A DNA stretch of 40,879 nt from Nocardia pseudobrasiliensis NBRC 108224 (GTDB taxonomy: Bacteria; Actinomycetota; Actinomycetes; Mycobacteriales; Mycobacteriaceae): NCBI RefSeq assembly GCF_001613105.1, contig NZ_BDBS01000072.1, positions 1 to 40,879 on the forward strand, in the 5' to 3' direction. Below the pieces are notes generated by a model. It saw only the letters and a list, made by a program, of their open reading frames with translations, did no database searches and was not told the DNA's origin. Made by a program: the position numbers and the translations under genes. This document shows positions 1 to 8,120 of the stretch, piece by piece (positions within the stretch are counted from its first letter, which is position 1; the number at the start of each line of letters is the position of its first letter).

Positions 1-922
1 GCGCGGCGACCGGTGCGGGAACGGGCGGCGCGACGGCGGGTAGCGCCGGAATCGCGGGTGGGGCGGGCACCGGCGGAATCGCCAGCGGCGGCGCCAGTAC
101 AAACGGCGGCGGCACCGGAACCGGTTGCAGCAGAAGTAGAAGCAGCAGCGGCGAGAGTACCGCGGCCGAACCGACGGCCGCCGAACCGGTGGCGGCGGAT
201 CCGGTCGCGGCGGATCCGACTCCGGCGGAACCCACTGCGGCCGAACCGGTTCCGAAGAGAGTGGCCAGCGCCGATCCGGTGGCCGAACCGGTGCCCAGCA
301 GGGTTGCCGAACCGGTGCCGAACAGTACGGCGAGCGCCGAACCCGTCGCCGACCCGGTACCGAGCAGCGCGGAACCCGTTGCGGCCCCGGCCGATCCGAC
401 CGCGGCCGAACCGGTGCCCAGTGCGGCCGAACCCGTACCGGCCAATGCCGAACCGGTGGTCGAGCCCGCGGAACCCACTGCGGCCGAACCGGTTCCACCG
501 ACCGCGGAGCCGGTCCCCGCGCCCGCGGACCCGACGGCCGCCGAACCTACCGCGGCCGAACCGGTGGCCGCGGATCCGACCGCGGCCGAACCCGTGGCCA
601 GGGCGCCGGCCGAGCCGGTCCCGAGCAGTCCGGCCGAACCGGGATCGAGTATGGCCGCCAGGCCCGCGAAGCCCGCGGCGGCGGGCGTGGACTGAGCGGA
701 TCCGGTCTGACCGGCGACGCTCGCGGGATCGCGCGGAGTCGGGGAATCGGCGGAACCCGTCCGACCGGGGATGCTCAGCGGGGTGCCGTTGTCAGGGCCG
801 TCGATGGCACAGCGCGGGCAGGCGCCGTTGGGCTGTGCCTGCGCCGCGAACGACCCGAGGGAGCCGCAACCGGCAACGATTCCGGCCACTACGAGCACGC
901 GCGCTACGCGACCAACGGTCAT
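1..922 (-). CDS. Secreted Gly-Ser-Ala repeat protein, probable lipoprotein (3' end outside window)
   Basis: Reading leftward from ATG at 922 the frame stays open to the window edge (about 307 codons), so the C-terminus is missing. The N-terminus is a signal sequence: a short basic start (MTVGRVAR), a hydrophobic stretch and the lipobox-like VAGC at residues 16-19; an AQA site about ten residues later could instead be a signal peptidase I site. A short Cys-containing segment (CPRCAIDGP) follows. From about residue 95 to 245 come dozens of short repeats of the form GTGSA, AVGSA or ATGSA, interrupted by Leu-rich patches, then a Pro-rich hydrophobic tail. The start has a good ribosome site (GGGGAAGG about 8-10 bases upstream). 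The forward-strand frames here are Arg/Pro-rich shadows. I do not recognise a family; a cell-surface or envelope role is inferred from the signal and composition only. Confidence 0.7.
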   Translation of the reverse strand, partial: MTVGRVARVLVVAGIVAGCGSLGSFAAQAQPNGACPRCAIDGPDNGTPLSIPGRTGSADSPTPRDPASVAGQTGSAQSTPAAAGFAGLAAILDPGSAGLLGTGSAGALATGSAAVGSAATGSAAVGSAAVGSAGAGTGSAVGGTGSAAVGSAGSTTGSALAGTGSAALGTGSAAVGSAGAATGSALLGTGSATGSALAVLFGTGSATLLGTGSATGSALATLFGTGSAAVGSAGVGSAATGSAATGSAAVGSAAVLSPLLLLLLLQPVPVPPPFVLAPPLAIPPVPAPPAIPALPAVAPPVPAPVAA

Positions 923-1287
923 GCGCCAAGCCTTCCCCTCATCCCACCTGAAGCGCAGATCTTCATCCCGGCGCCTACTCCCGGGACTTTTGACGGATGT
1001 CGATCATCATAACTGCCAATTGTTTGCTCGCGCAGGGCGGGCGTGTGAGCTGACCCACTATCGCCACGCGGAATACATCACACCGCGAAGCGGGTAACGA
1101 GGCGCGATCGACGATCGAGGATGAGCGTCCCACCTGCACCGAACCGCCTCGACGCGGTTCCGGATCACCATCGATTATCGCCGGTCGCACAAGGTTATTC
1201 GATACCGACGGCTCGATGGATCGTTATGTTCGGCAGTTGCCCGGCAATATGGCCGCGAGGGGTGCGGCTACGCCGGTGACCAGCTGA
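923..1287. other. Intergenic region between repeat-protein gene and SDR gene
   Basis: This 365-base stretch should hold the promoter of the leftward repeat-protein gene and the end of the leftward SDR operon. I see no convincing gene. It is less GC-rich than its surroundings around 1000-1030 and 1170-1240. Two hairpins are visible: 966-971 with 981-986, and 1141-1147 with 1154-1160. Confidence 0.5.
1141..1160 (-). terminator. Candidate hairpin terminator after the SDR operon
   Basis: GAACCGC (1141-1147) and GCGGTTC (1154-1160) form a perfect 7-bp stem with a 6-base loop, about 130 bases downstream of the leftward SDR stop codon. No T-tract follows, so termination is only a suggestion. Confidence 0.25.
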
Positions 1288-2196
1288 TCAAGCCCCGTAA
1301 ACGGCCTCCGGCGGGGCCGCCTTGGCAATCAGCTCGCGTACCGCCGGACCCAGCTCGGCCGGTTCCCAGCGGGCCCCGCGATCGACCGGAACGCCGTGCC
1401 GCCAGCCGTCGGCGAGGGCGACCTTGCCGCCCTCGACCTCGAACATCCGACCGGTCACCCCGGCCGAATCGGCGCTGCCGAGCCAGACCACCAGCGGGGA
1501 GACATTCTCGGGGGACATGGCGTCGAAGCCGTCCTCCGGTTTCGCCATCATGTCGGCGAAGACGGCCTCGGTCATCCGCGTGCGCGCGGAGGGGGCGATG
1601 GCGTTGACCGTGATGCCGTAGCGGGCGAACTCGGCGGCCGCGGTGATGGTCAGCGCGGCGATACCGGCCTTGGCGGCCGCGTAATTGCCCTGCCCGACAC
1701 TGCCCTGCAGACCCGCGCCGGAGCTGGTGTTGATGATGCGGGCGTCGACGGACCGGCCCGCCTTGGCCTCGGCGCGCCAGTACTCCGCCGCGTGCCGCAT
1801 GGTGGCGAAGTGCCCCTTGAGGTGGACGCGCACGACCGCGTCCCATTCCTGTTCGTCCAGGTTGACCAGCATCCGGTCGCGGACGATCCCGGCATTGTTG
1901 ACCAGTACGTCCAGGCGACCGAAGGTGTCGACGGCCTGGCGGATCATCCGCTTCGCACCGGCGAAGTCGGCCACATCGTCGCCGTTGACCACGGCCTTGC
2001 CGCCCAGTTCCATGATCTCGTCGACCACCTGCGCGGCCGGGGAGTCGCTGCGCCCGACCCCGTTCAGCTCCGCGCCCAGATCGTTGACCACCACATTCGC
2101 CCCGGCGGCGGCGAAGGCCAGCGCGTGCGCGCGGCCGATGCCGCGGCCCGCCCCGGTCACGATGACGGTGCGGCCCGCGCAGATCTTCTCAGCCAT
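1288..2196 (-). CDS. Short-chain dehydrogenase/reductase, Rv3548c-like, KstR2 regulon
   Basis: A classical NAD(P)-dependent SDR of 302 residues. The cofactor glycine motif TGAGRGIG lies near the N-terminus, NNAG follows at about residue 100, and the catalytic Ser (INTSSGAG) and Tyr/Lys (YAAAK) are present. The long C-terminal part after the fold resembles peroxisomal-type hydroxyacyl-CoA dehydrogenases. It follows a second SDR on the same strand and matches the M. tuberculosis Rv3548c-Rv3549c pair next to echA20, so it probably oxidises or reduces a hydroxyacyl-CoA in steroid C/D-ring degradation; the exact substrate is not known to me. The start at 2196 (MAEKICAG) agrees with the family; an in-frame ATG at 2211 overlaps the upstream stop as ATGA and is the alternative. 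The frame is open further upstream, but that part is out-of-frame shadow of the neighbouring gene. Confidence 0.88.
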   Translation of the reverse strand: MAEKICAGRTVIVTGAGRGIGRAHALAFAAAGANVVVNDLGAELNGVGRSDSPAAQVVDEIMELGGKAVVNGDDVADFAGAKRMIRQAVDTFGRLDVLVNNAGIVRDRMLVNLDEQEWDAVVRVHLKGHFATMRHAAEYWRAEAKAGRSVDARIINTSSGAGLQGSVGQGNYAAAKAGIAALTITAAAEFARYGITVNAIAPSARTRMTEAVFADMMAKPEDGFDAMSPENVSPLVVWLGSADSAGVTGRMFEVEGGKVALADGWRHGVPVDRGARWEPAELGPAVRELIAKAAPPEAVYGA

Positions 2197-2207
2197 GTCC
2201 ACTGCTC

Positions 2208-3002
2208 TCATTTCCGTTGTGCTGCTGGATCGTTGACGGTGGCCGCGGCCAGGAACGCAGGACGTTCGCCGCCGCCGTGCACCGTCAGCGCCGCGCCGCT
2301 GACATAGCCCGCGAGCGGTGAGGCCAGGAAGGCCGCGACGCGGCCGATGTCCTCCGGCGAAGCGAGCCGGGCGAGCGGAACGGTCTCGGCCACGGCCGCC
2401 ACGCCCGCCTCGTCGCCGTAGTGCAGATGACTGCTCTCGGTGCGCACCAGGCCGACCACGACCGAATTCACCCGAACCTTGGGCGCCCACTCCACGGCCA
2501 GGGAGGCGACCAGATTGTCCAGACCCGCCTTGGCCGCGCCATAGGCGGCGGTGCCGGGCGAGGGGCGATGCCCGCTGACGCTCGAGATCATCACGATCGA
2601 GCCGCCGCCGCACTGGTCCTGCATGACGTGATTGGCCGCCTGCGAAACCAGCAGGGGCGCGAGCAGATTGAGCTCGACGATCTTGGCGTGGAAGTTACGG
2701 CTGGCGGTCGCGGCGGGGGCGAAGGGGGCGCCGCCCGCGTTGTTCACCACATGATCGAGCCGTCCGTACTTCTCGACCACCGCGTCGACGAGTCCCCGCA
2801 CCGCATCGCCGTCGCGGACATCGCAGCTCAGGAACTCCGCGGTGCGGCCGGAACTCTCGATCGGCGCATCGGCCGGACGGCGGGCACAGGTCACCACGGT
2901 CGCCCCGGCATCGAGGAATACACGGCTGATACCCGCGCCCACGCCCCGCACCCCGCCGGTGATCAGAACGACCGCGCCGGAGAGGTCCACTTCGATTGCC
3001 AC
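2208..3002 (-). CDS. Short-chain dehydrogenase/reductase, Rv3549c-like, KstR2 regulon
   Basis: A 264-residue SDR starting with GTG at 3002. Residues 11-20 hold the cofactor motif (TGGVRGVG), NNAGG lies near residue 90, and the catalytic Ser (MISSVSG) and Tyr/Lys (YGAAK) are present. It is the first gene of a leftward pair driven from the divergent promoter shared with echA20, where a KstR2 palindrome sits at 3014-3031, only about a dozen bases upstream of the start. The order (Rv3548c-like, Rv3549c-like, then divergent echA20) is that of the M. tuberculosis cholesterol locus. The substrate is presumably an acyl-CoA intermediate of ring C/D breakdown; this is inference from location. Confidence 0.88.
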   Translation of the reverse strand: MAIEVDLSGAVVLITGGVRGVGAGISRVFLDAGATVVTCARRPADAPIESSGRTAEFLSCDVRDGDAVRGLVDAVVEKYGRLDHVVNNAGGAPFAPAATASRNFHAKIVELNLLAPLLVSQAANHVMQDQCGGGSIVMISSVSGHRPSPGTAAYGAAKAGLDNLVASLAVEWAPKVRVNSVVVGLVRTESSHLHYGDEAGVAAVAETVPLARLASPEDIGRVAAFLASPLAGYVSGAALTVHGGGERPAFLAAATVNDPAAQRK

Positions 3003-3013
3003 CGTGCTAACCT

Positions 3014-3031
3014 ACCAAGCACTTGCTTGTT
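3014..3031. promoter_or_regulatory. KstR2 operator, divergent SDR/echA20 promoter
   Basis: ACCAAGCACTTGCTTGTT is an almost perfect palindrome around a central AC/TT and matches the known KstR2 box. The same sequence recurs exactly at 14832-14849 and a close variant at 11928-11945. It lies in the 50-base gap between two divergent genes and would let KstR2 repress both. Confidence 0.9.
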
Positions 3032-3052
3032 TTGCCAACGAATGGACATGCG

Positions 3053-3817
3053 ATGGGCATCAACCGTCACACCGAGAGCTCCGGCATCGAGGTCGTCACG
3101 ATCGACTACCCGCCGGTCAACGCCCTGCCGACGGCCGGCTGGTTCGAACTGGCCGATACGGTCCGCGCGGCCGGGCGCGATCCGGAGACCAGGGTGGTGG
3201 TGCTGCGCGCGGACAACCGCGGATTCAACGCGGGCGTGGATATCAAAGAGATTCAGCGCGATTCGGGCCACAACGCCCTGATCGATGCCAATCACGGTTG
3301 CTACGACGCGTTTTCGGCGATCTACGAATGTCAGGTTCCGGTGATCGCCGCGGTGCAGGGCTTCTGCCTGGGTGGCGGAATCGGCCTGGTGGGCAATGCC
3401 GATGTGATCATCGCGTCCGACGACGCCACCTTCGGCCTGCCCGAGGTCGAACGTGGGGCGCTCGGCGCGGCGACCCATCTCGCCCGCCTGGTGCCGCAGC
3501 ATCTGATGCGCACGCTGTTCTACACCGCGAGCACCGTGAGCGCACAGCAGCTGCATCACTTCGGTTCGGTGTACAAGGTGGTGCCGCGGGCCGAATTGGA
3601 TTCCGCGGCACTGGAACTCGCCAAGAACATCGCCGCCAAGGACGGGCGGGTGATCCGGGCGGCCAAGCGGGCGCTGAACGGGATCGATGTCCAGGACGTG
3701 CACCGCAGTTACCGATTCGAGCAGGGCTTCACATTCGAGCTCAATCTGGCCGGGGTCGCCGACGAGATACGCGCCCGGTTCGACGAGGACCTCGCGGCGA
3801 AGCGAGAGGGGAAGTGA
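3053..3817 (+). CDS. echA20: EchA20, steroid ring-D-opening enoyl-CoA hydratase-family hydrolase
   Basis: A crotonase-fold protein of 254 residues. In M. tuberculosis EchA20 hydrolyses the D ring of the HIP-derived CoA intermediate before IpdAB opens ring C. The crotonase oxyanion segment (GFCLGGGIGLVGNAD, near residue 103) and FGLPEVERG are visible. The first canonical hydratase Glu is a Gly here (GGGIG), fitting a hydrolase rather than a hydratase; the second Glu (PEV) is kept. ATG at 3053 is chosen because an earlier in-frame ATG at 3023 would place the start inside the KstR2 box. The gene leads the operon echA20-ipdA-ipdB-ipdC and overlaps or abuts ipdA. Confidence 0.93.
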   Translation: MGINRHTESSGIEVVTIDYPPVNALPTAGWFELADTVRAAGRDPETRVVVLRADNRGFNAGVDIKEIQRDSGHNALIDANHGCYDAFSAIYECQVPVIAAVQGFCLGGGIGLVGNADVIIASDDATFGLPEVERGALGAATHLARLVPQHLMRTLFYTASTVSAQQLHHFGSVYKVVPRAELDSAALELAKNIAAKDGRVIRAAKRALNGIDVQDVHRSYRFEQGFTFELNLAGVADEIRARFDEDLAAKREGK

Positions 3818-3819
3818 CC

Positions 3820-4701
3820 GTGCGGGACAAGCGAATGACGCTCGACGAGGTCGTCGGCGAACTACGCAGCGGTATGACCATCGGCATCGGCGGCTGGGGC
3901 TCGCGACGCAAGCCGATGGCTCTGGTCCGAGCGCTGCTGCGATCGGATGTCACGGATCTGACCGTGGTCACCTACGGCGGCGCGGATCTGGGACTGCTGT
4001 GCTCGGCGGGCAAGGTGCGCAGGGCCTACTACGGCTTCGTCTCCCTGGATTCCGCGCCCTTCTACGATCCGTGGTTCGCCAAGGCGCGCACCTCGGGCGA
4101 GCTCGTGGCGCGCGAAATGGACGAGGGCATGGTGAAATGCGGCCTGCAGGCCGCGGCCGCGCGGCTGCCGTTCCTGCCGATCCGGGCCGGGCTCGGCTCG
4201 GATGTCCCGACCTTCTGGGACGGCGAACTGCAGACCGTGCGCTCGCCCTATCCCGATGCCGACGGGCGCACCGAAACGCTGATCGCCATGCCCGCACTGA
4301 CTTTGGATGTGGCATTCGTCCATCTGGACCTGGGTGACAAACACGGCAATGCCGCCTACACCGGCATCGATCCGTATATGGACGACCTGTTCTGCCTGGC
4401 CGCGCAGCGCCGCTACCTGTCGGTGGACCGCCTGGTCGAGACCGACGAACTGGTCAAAGCCGTTGCTCCGCAGTCGATTCTGCTCAATCGCATGATGGTC
4501 GACGGCGTGGTCGAGGCCCCGGGCGGCGCGCATTTCACCTTCTCCGGCAGCTACGGCCGCGACGAGCGGTTCCAGCGTCACTACGTCGCCGCGGCCGCAG
4601 ATCCGCAATCCTGGGCGGAATTCAAGGCCCGCTATCTGGATGTCAGCGAGGACGAATATCAAACGGCCGTCCGTGAATTCGGCGAGGAGCAGGCGAAATG
4701 A
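3820..4701 (+). CDS. ipdA: IpdA, alpha subunit of ring-C-cleaving CoA hydrolase
   Basis: About 293 residues with the CoA-transferase family I fold. IpdA with IpdB opens ring C of COCHEA-CoA by hydrolysis rather than transferring CoA. The N-terminal segment GMTIGIGGWGSRRKPMALV and the REMDEGM region, with conserved acidic residues of the IpdA active site, are clear. GTG at 3820 is preferred: GAGAGGGG ends about 8 bases before it, and VRDKRMTLDE lines up with the start of the M. tuberculosis protein as I recall it. GTG at 3814, overlapping the echA20 stop as GTGA, is the alternative. The 3' end overlaps ipdB as ATGA, implying coupled translation of the two subunits. Confidence 0.92.
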   Translation: MRDKRMTLDEVVGELRSGMTIGIGGWGSRRKPMALVRALLRSDVTDLTVVTYGGADLGLLCSAGKVRRAYYGFVSLDSAPFYDPWFAKARTSGELVAREMDEGMVKCGLQAAAARLPFLPIRAGLGSDVPTFWDGELQTVRSPYPDADGRTETLIAMPALTLDVAFVHLDLGDKHGNAAYTGIDPYMDDLFCLAAQRRYLSVDRLVETDELVKAVAPQSILLNRMMVDGVVEAPGGAHFTFSGSYGRDERFQRHYVAAAADPQSWAEFKARYLDVSEDEYQTAVREFGEEQAK

Positions 4702-5456
4702 CCGACACCACCACCGCGACCCGCGCCGAGGTGTGCGCGATCGCCTGCGCCGAGATCTTCCGCGGCGCGGGCGAGATCATGGCCAGCCCGATGTCGCCGA
4801 TTCCGACCATCGGGGCGCGACTGGCCCGGCTGACCTTCGAACCGGACCTGGTGCTGTCCGACGGCGAGGCGCTGTTCTTGGCCGAGGTGCCCGCCCTGGG
4901 CGCGAAAGCCCCTGTGGAGGGCTGGATTCCGTTCGGCAGGGTTTTCGACGTGGTCGCCTCCGGACGTCGCCACGTGGTCATGGGCGCGAATCAGATCGAC
5001 CGGCACGGCAACCAGAACCTGTCGGCCTTCGGACCGCTGCAGCATCCGACCCGCCAGATGTTCGGGGTCCGCGGCGCACCCGGCAATACGATCAACCACC
5101 CCACCAGCTACTTCGTCCCCCGGCACACCGCGCGGGTGTTCTGCGATCGGGTCGATATCGTCTCCGGAATCGGTTACGACAAGGTCGATCCCGACAATCC
5201 CGCCTACCGCTTCCATCACCTGCACCGCGTGGTGAGCAATCTCGGCGTCTTCGATTTCGGCGGGGCGGACCACACGCTGCGGGCCCTGTCGCTGCATCCG
5301 GGCGTGACCGCGGACGAGGTCGCCGCCAACACCTCCTTCGAGATCGCCGGCCTCGATACCGCGCGGACCACCCGGTGGCCCACCGAGGAGGAACTGCGAC
5401 TCATCCGAACAGTGCTGGATCCCAAGGGCATTCGCGACAAGGAGGTCCCGGCGTGA
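4698..5456 (+). CDS. ipdB: IpdB, beta subunit of ring-C-cleaving CoA hydrolase
   Basis: 252 residues, CoA-transferase family I beta-like, the obligate partner of IpdA. Features include the GANQIDRHGNQN segment near residue 96, NHPTSYFVPRH, and VDIVSGIGYDKVDP, all typical of IpdB. It begins within the ipdA stop (ATGA at 4698) and ends overlapping ipdC (GTGA at 5453), so the three genes are translationally coupled. It belongs to the lower (HIP) part of steroid catabolism in the cytoplasm. Confidence 0.92.
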   Translation: MTDTTTATRAEVCAIACAEIFRGAGEIMASPMSPIPTIGARLARLTFEPDLVLSDGEALFLAEVPALGAKAPVEGWIPFGRVFDVVASGRRHVVMGANQIDRHGNQNLSAFGPLQHPTRQMFGVRGAPGNTINHPTSYFVPRHTARVFCDRVDIVSGIGYDKVDPDNPAYRFHHLHRVVSNLGVFDFGGADHTLRALSLHPGVTADEVAANTSFEIAGLDTARTTRWPTEEELRLIRTVLDPKGIRDKEVPA

Positions 5457-6514
5457 CCACCCGGTTGCGAACCCCGCTCACCGAACTGGTGGGCATCGAA
5501 CATCCGATCGTGCAGACCGGCATGGGCTGGGTGGCGGGCCCGCGCCTCGTCGCCGCCACCGCCGAGGCCGGCGCCCTGGGCATTCTGGCCTCGGCCACCA
5601 TGACCTACCCGGAACTCGAGACGGCGATCGCCAAGACCAAGGCCGAGACCGACAAACCCTTCGGCGTGAACATCCGCGCCGACGCCACCGACGCGACCGA
5701 GCGCATCGAACTGCTCATCCGGGAGGGCGTGCGGGTCGCCTCGTTCGCGCTGGCCCCCAAGCAGGAGCTCATCGCGCGGCTCAAAGACGCCGGGGTGGTG
5801 GTGATTCCGTCGATCGGCGCGGCCAAACACGCGGTGAAGGTCGCGTCCTGGGGCGCGGACGCGGTGATCGTGCAGGGCGGTGAGGGCGGCGGGCATACCG
5901 GCCCGGTGGCCACCACGCTACTGCTGCCGTCGGTGCTGGACGCCGTCGACATTCCCGTGGTGGCCGCCGGTGGCTTCTTCGACGGCCGCGGCCTGGCGGC
6001 GGCGCTGTCCTACGGCGCGGCGGGCGTCGCGATGGGCACCCGCTTCCTGCTCACCCGCGAGAGCACCGTTCCGGACGCGGTGAAACAGGAATATCTGCGC
6101 CGCGGCCTCCAGGACACGGTGGTCTCGCTCAAGGTGGACGGTATGCCGCACCGGGTGCTCAACACCGAACTGGTCGATCGCCTGGAACATTCGGGCCGCT
6201 GGCGCGGCCTGGCCGCGGCGGTCGCCAATGCCGCCAGGTTCAGGAGCATGACGGGTATGAAGTGGTCCACGATGGTCCGCGACGGGCTGACCATGCGAAA
6301 GACCAAGGACCTCAGCTGGTCCCAGGTCGTCATGGCCGCCAATACCCCCATGCTGCTCAGGGCCGGTCTGGTCGAGGGCAATACCCAGGCGGGCGTGCTG
6401 GCGGCGGGTCAGGTCACCGGCATCATCGATGACCTGCCGACCGTCGCCGAACTCATCGATCGCATTGTCGACGACGCGATCGCCCGGATCGACGCGGTGG
6501 CCGCACTCCGGTGA
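5453..6514 (+). CDS. ipdC: IpdC, flavin-dependent oxidoreductase of HIP degradation
   Basis: 353 residues of the nitronate monooxygenase/2-nitropropane dioxygenase-like FMN TIM-barrel family. IpdC handles a hydroxylated HIP-CoA intermediate before ring opening. Visible are IVQTGMGWVAGPRL at the N-terminus, the GGEGGGHTGPV phosphate/flavin segment near residue 142, VVAAGGFFDGRG, and AAGVAMGTRFL. GTG at 5453 has GGAGG seven bases upstream and overlaps the ipdB stop. It is the last gene of the operon; the next gene converges on it with no spacer. Confidence 0.9.
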   Translation: MTTRLRTPLTELVGIEHPIVQTGMGWVAGPRLVAATAEAGALGILASATMTYPELETAIAKTKAETDKPFGVNIRADATDATERIELLIREGVRVASFALAPKQELIARLKDAGVVVIPSIGAAKHAVKVASWGADAVIVQGGEGGGHTGPVATTLLLPSVLDAVDIPVVAAGGFFDGRGLAAALSYGAAGVAMGTRFLLTRESTVPDAVKQEYLRRGLQDTVVSLKVDGMPHRVLNTELVDRLEHSGRWRGLAAAVANAARFRSMTGMKWSTMVRDGLTMRKTKDLSWSQVVMAANTPMLLRAGLVEGNTQAGVLAAGQVTGIIDDLPTVAELIDRIVDDAIARIDAVAALR

Positions 6515-7432
6515 TCAGCGCATGAACTCGACCAGTTCGCGCACCACCGTCTCGGGCCGTTCCTCGGCGATGTAGTGCCCGCTGCCCTCGACGGCCACCA
6601 CGCGCACATCGGTTCCCTTGTCCGCCATCTGCTCTCGCAACTGCGGATAGGACTCCTCACCGGACAGCGTCAGGATGGGCAGCGTCACCTTCGGGTAGGT
6701 GCGCAGATCCGCGACGTCCTGGCGCATGGTCTGGTACCAGCCGTTTCCGGCGCGGATCGCCTCCGGCGCATCGTAGGCCGCGGCGTAGATCGCGCGGGCC
6801 TGCTCCTCGACCGCGGACTGATCGAGCAGCATATGGCCGTAGAGCCAGTCGACGATCAACCGGAAGCGGTCCGCGAGCAGCCTTTCGGGCAGTTCGCGCA
6901 GTTGGTTGAGGGCGAACCACCAGGGATAGCCGCCCCGGCCGTGCGCCAGCGCGCTGACCTGTTCGTCGCTGCCGGGCAGCATGGGAATGCGCAGCCACGA
7001 TTCGTCGGGCACGCCAAGATCCATGGTGACCAGCTTGCGCACCGTCTCGGGGTACGCGGCCGCCAGGTGGTAGGCCACGGCCGCGCCGATGTCGTGGCCC
7101 GCGACGAAGGCCGACCGGTGGCCGAGATGGGTTGTCAGCTCGTGGATGTCGCGGGCCATCGTGCGCTTGTCGTAACCGGACGCGGGCTTGTCGGAGCCGC
7201 CCATACCGCGCAGATCGACCGCGGTCACCCGGAAACGCCGGGCCAGTTCGGGCAGCACCTTGCGGAACTGCCACCAGGTCTGCGGCCAGCCGCCCAGCAG
7301 GATCAGCGGTTCGCCCGCGCCGCCGGTGACGTAATGCAGGCGAATGCCGTTCACCTCGGCGTACGCGCTGACGAAATCGCCGTCGAGGGTGGCCGCCAGT
7401 TCGGCGTCGGTCGGGATGCCGGTCGTGCTCAT
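6515..7432 (-). CDS. Alpha/beta hydrolase, epoxide hydrolase-like
   Basis: 305 residues, alpha/beta hydrolase fold. The nucleophile elbow is GHDIGAAV (Asp nucleophile near residue 115), as in epoxide hydrolases and haloalkane dehalogenases. DLRGMGGSDKP and a C-terminal GSGHYIAEERPE with the catalytic His complete the pattern. The usual HGWP oxyanion motif reads GGWP (LLGGWPQTWWQF), so its His is replaced. It lies 71 bases downstream of a TetR gene on the same strand and carries its own copy of the TetR-type operator motif just upstream, so it is probably the regulator's target. Substrate unknown. It ends directly against ipdC, which converges on it. Confidence 0.85.
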   Translation of the reverse strand: MSTTGIPTDAELAATLDGDFVSAYAEVNGIRLHYVTGGAGEPLILLGGWPQTWWQFRKVLPELARRFRVTAVDLRGMGGSDKPASGYDKRTMARDIHELTTHLGHRSAFVAGHDIGAAVAYHLAAAYPETVRKLVTMDLGVPDESWLRIPMLPGSDEQVSALAHGRGGYPWWFALNQLRELPERLLADRFRLIVDWLYGHMLLDQSAVEEQARAIYAAAYDAPEAIRAGNGWYQTMRQDVADLRTYPKVTLPILTLSGEESYPQLREQMADKGTDVRVVAVEGSGHYIAEERPETVVRELVEFMR

Positions 7433-7447
7433 GACACTTCTTTCTTT

Positions 7448-7458
7448 AACGTTCGGTC
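7448..7458. promoter_or_regulatory. Putative TetR operator upstream of hydrolase gene
   Basis: AACGTTCGGTC here is the reverse complement of GACCGAACGTT found upstream of the TetR gene (8104-8114). Flanking bases also agree (TTAACGTTCGGTCAA against its counterpart). It lies about 16 bases upstream of the hydrolase start codon, a position suited to repression. Confidence 0.55.
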
Positions 7459-7503
7459 AAGAAAATGGGCATGACAAAGAGACCGCCTCCGCGGCGGCGC
7501 GAA

Positions 7504-8082
7504 TCAGGAGAGGACGGCCAGGGCCTGTTCGACGGCGTCGCCGAGCAGCCGTTCGCGCAGCGCGGTCTTGCCCACCACGCGAATACCCTGCAGCAGCGTC
7601 ACCAGGAAGCGGGCGATCGCGGCCGGATCCCGGTCGGCCGCCAGCTCACCGTGGGCGCGAGCGCGCAGCAGCGCACCGGTCAGCACCGTCTCCATGGTGT
7701 CCAGATCATTCGCGACCACCCGCACCGCCGCCTCGTCCCCGGGCAGCTCCACGGCGGTATTGGTCATCAGGCAGCCCTTGCGATCGTTGTCCGCCAAGGA
7801 ATCCCGGGCATACCAGCGCACCAGTTCACGCACGCCCTCGAGCGGCGATTCCGGGGTGGAGACGCGATCGAGCAGACCCAGCCGACCATCGGCGGAGTAG
7901 CGCTCGACCGCCTTCAGAAACAGCTCGCGCTTACCGCCGAAGGCGCCGTAGATACTGCCCTTGCCGAGTCCGAGATGTTCGACCAGATCCTGTATCGACG
8001 TAGCCTCGTAACCCTTGCGCCAGAACAGCTCCATGGCCGCCCGCAATGCGACGTCCGGATCGAACTCCTTCGCCCTGCCCAT
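7504..8082 (-). CDS. TetR/AcrR-family transcriptional regulator
   Basis: 192 residues. An N-terminal helix-turn-helix (LFWRKGYEATSIQDLVEHLG then GKGSIYGAFGGKRELF, residues about 20-55) is followed by a TetR_C ligand domain. The segment KGCLMTNTAVEL near residue 103 is typical of the AcrR/NemR-like group with a C-terminal domain sensing small electrophiles or toxic compounds. It precedes the hydrolase gene on the same strand, and a shared motif sits in front of both genes, so it probably represses itself and the hydrolase. No strong ribosome site precedes the ATG at 8082. Confidence 0.88.
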   Translation of the reverse strand: MGRAKEFDPDVALRAAMELFWRKGYEATSIQDLVEHLGLGKGSIYGAFGGKRELFLKAVERYSADGRLGLLDRVSTPESPLEGVRELVRWYARDSLADNDRKGCLMTNTAVELPGDEAAVRVVANDLDTMETVLTGALLRARAHGELAADRDPAAIARFLVTLLQGIRVVGKTALRERLLGDAVEQALAVLS

Positions 8083-8103
8083 GGTCGTATGCTACAAGAA
8101 CTG

Positions 8104-8117
8104 GACCGAACGTTCAA
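8104..8117. promoter_or_regulatory. Putative TetR autoregulatory operator
   Basis: GACCGAACGTTCAA contains the perfect palindrome GAACGTTC and shares 11 bases with the site at 7448-7458. It lies 22-35 bases upstream of the TetR start codon. Confidence 0.55.
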
Positions 8118-8120
8118 AAA

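Noticed and set aside
13..951. Forward-strand Arg/Pro-rich frame and the nested 189-695 Ala-Glu-Pro frame
   Set aside because: They are opposite-strand shadows of the repeat-protein gene, which has a signal peptide, a ribosome site and consistent repeats on the minus strand.
966..986. Hairpin followed by TTTT, terminator-like on the plus strand
   Set aside because: No rightward gene ends here; it lies in the upstream region of the leftward repeat-protein gene, so no terminator is called.
975..1190. 71-codon minus-strand frame in the intergenic region
   Set aside because: No ribosome site, no recognisable domain and poor codon pattern.
2197..2613. Upstream extension of the first SDR
   Set aside because: It overlaps the second SDR completely and is Arg/Gly-rich nonsense; the family start is at 2196.
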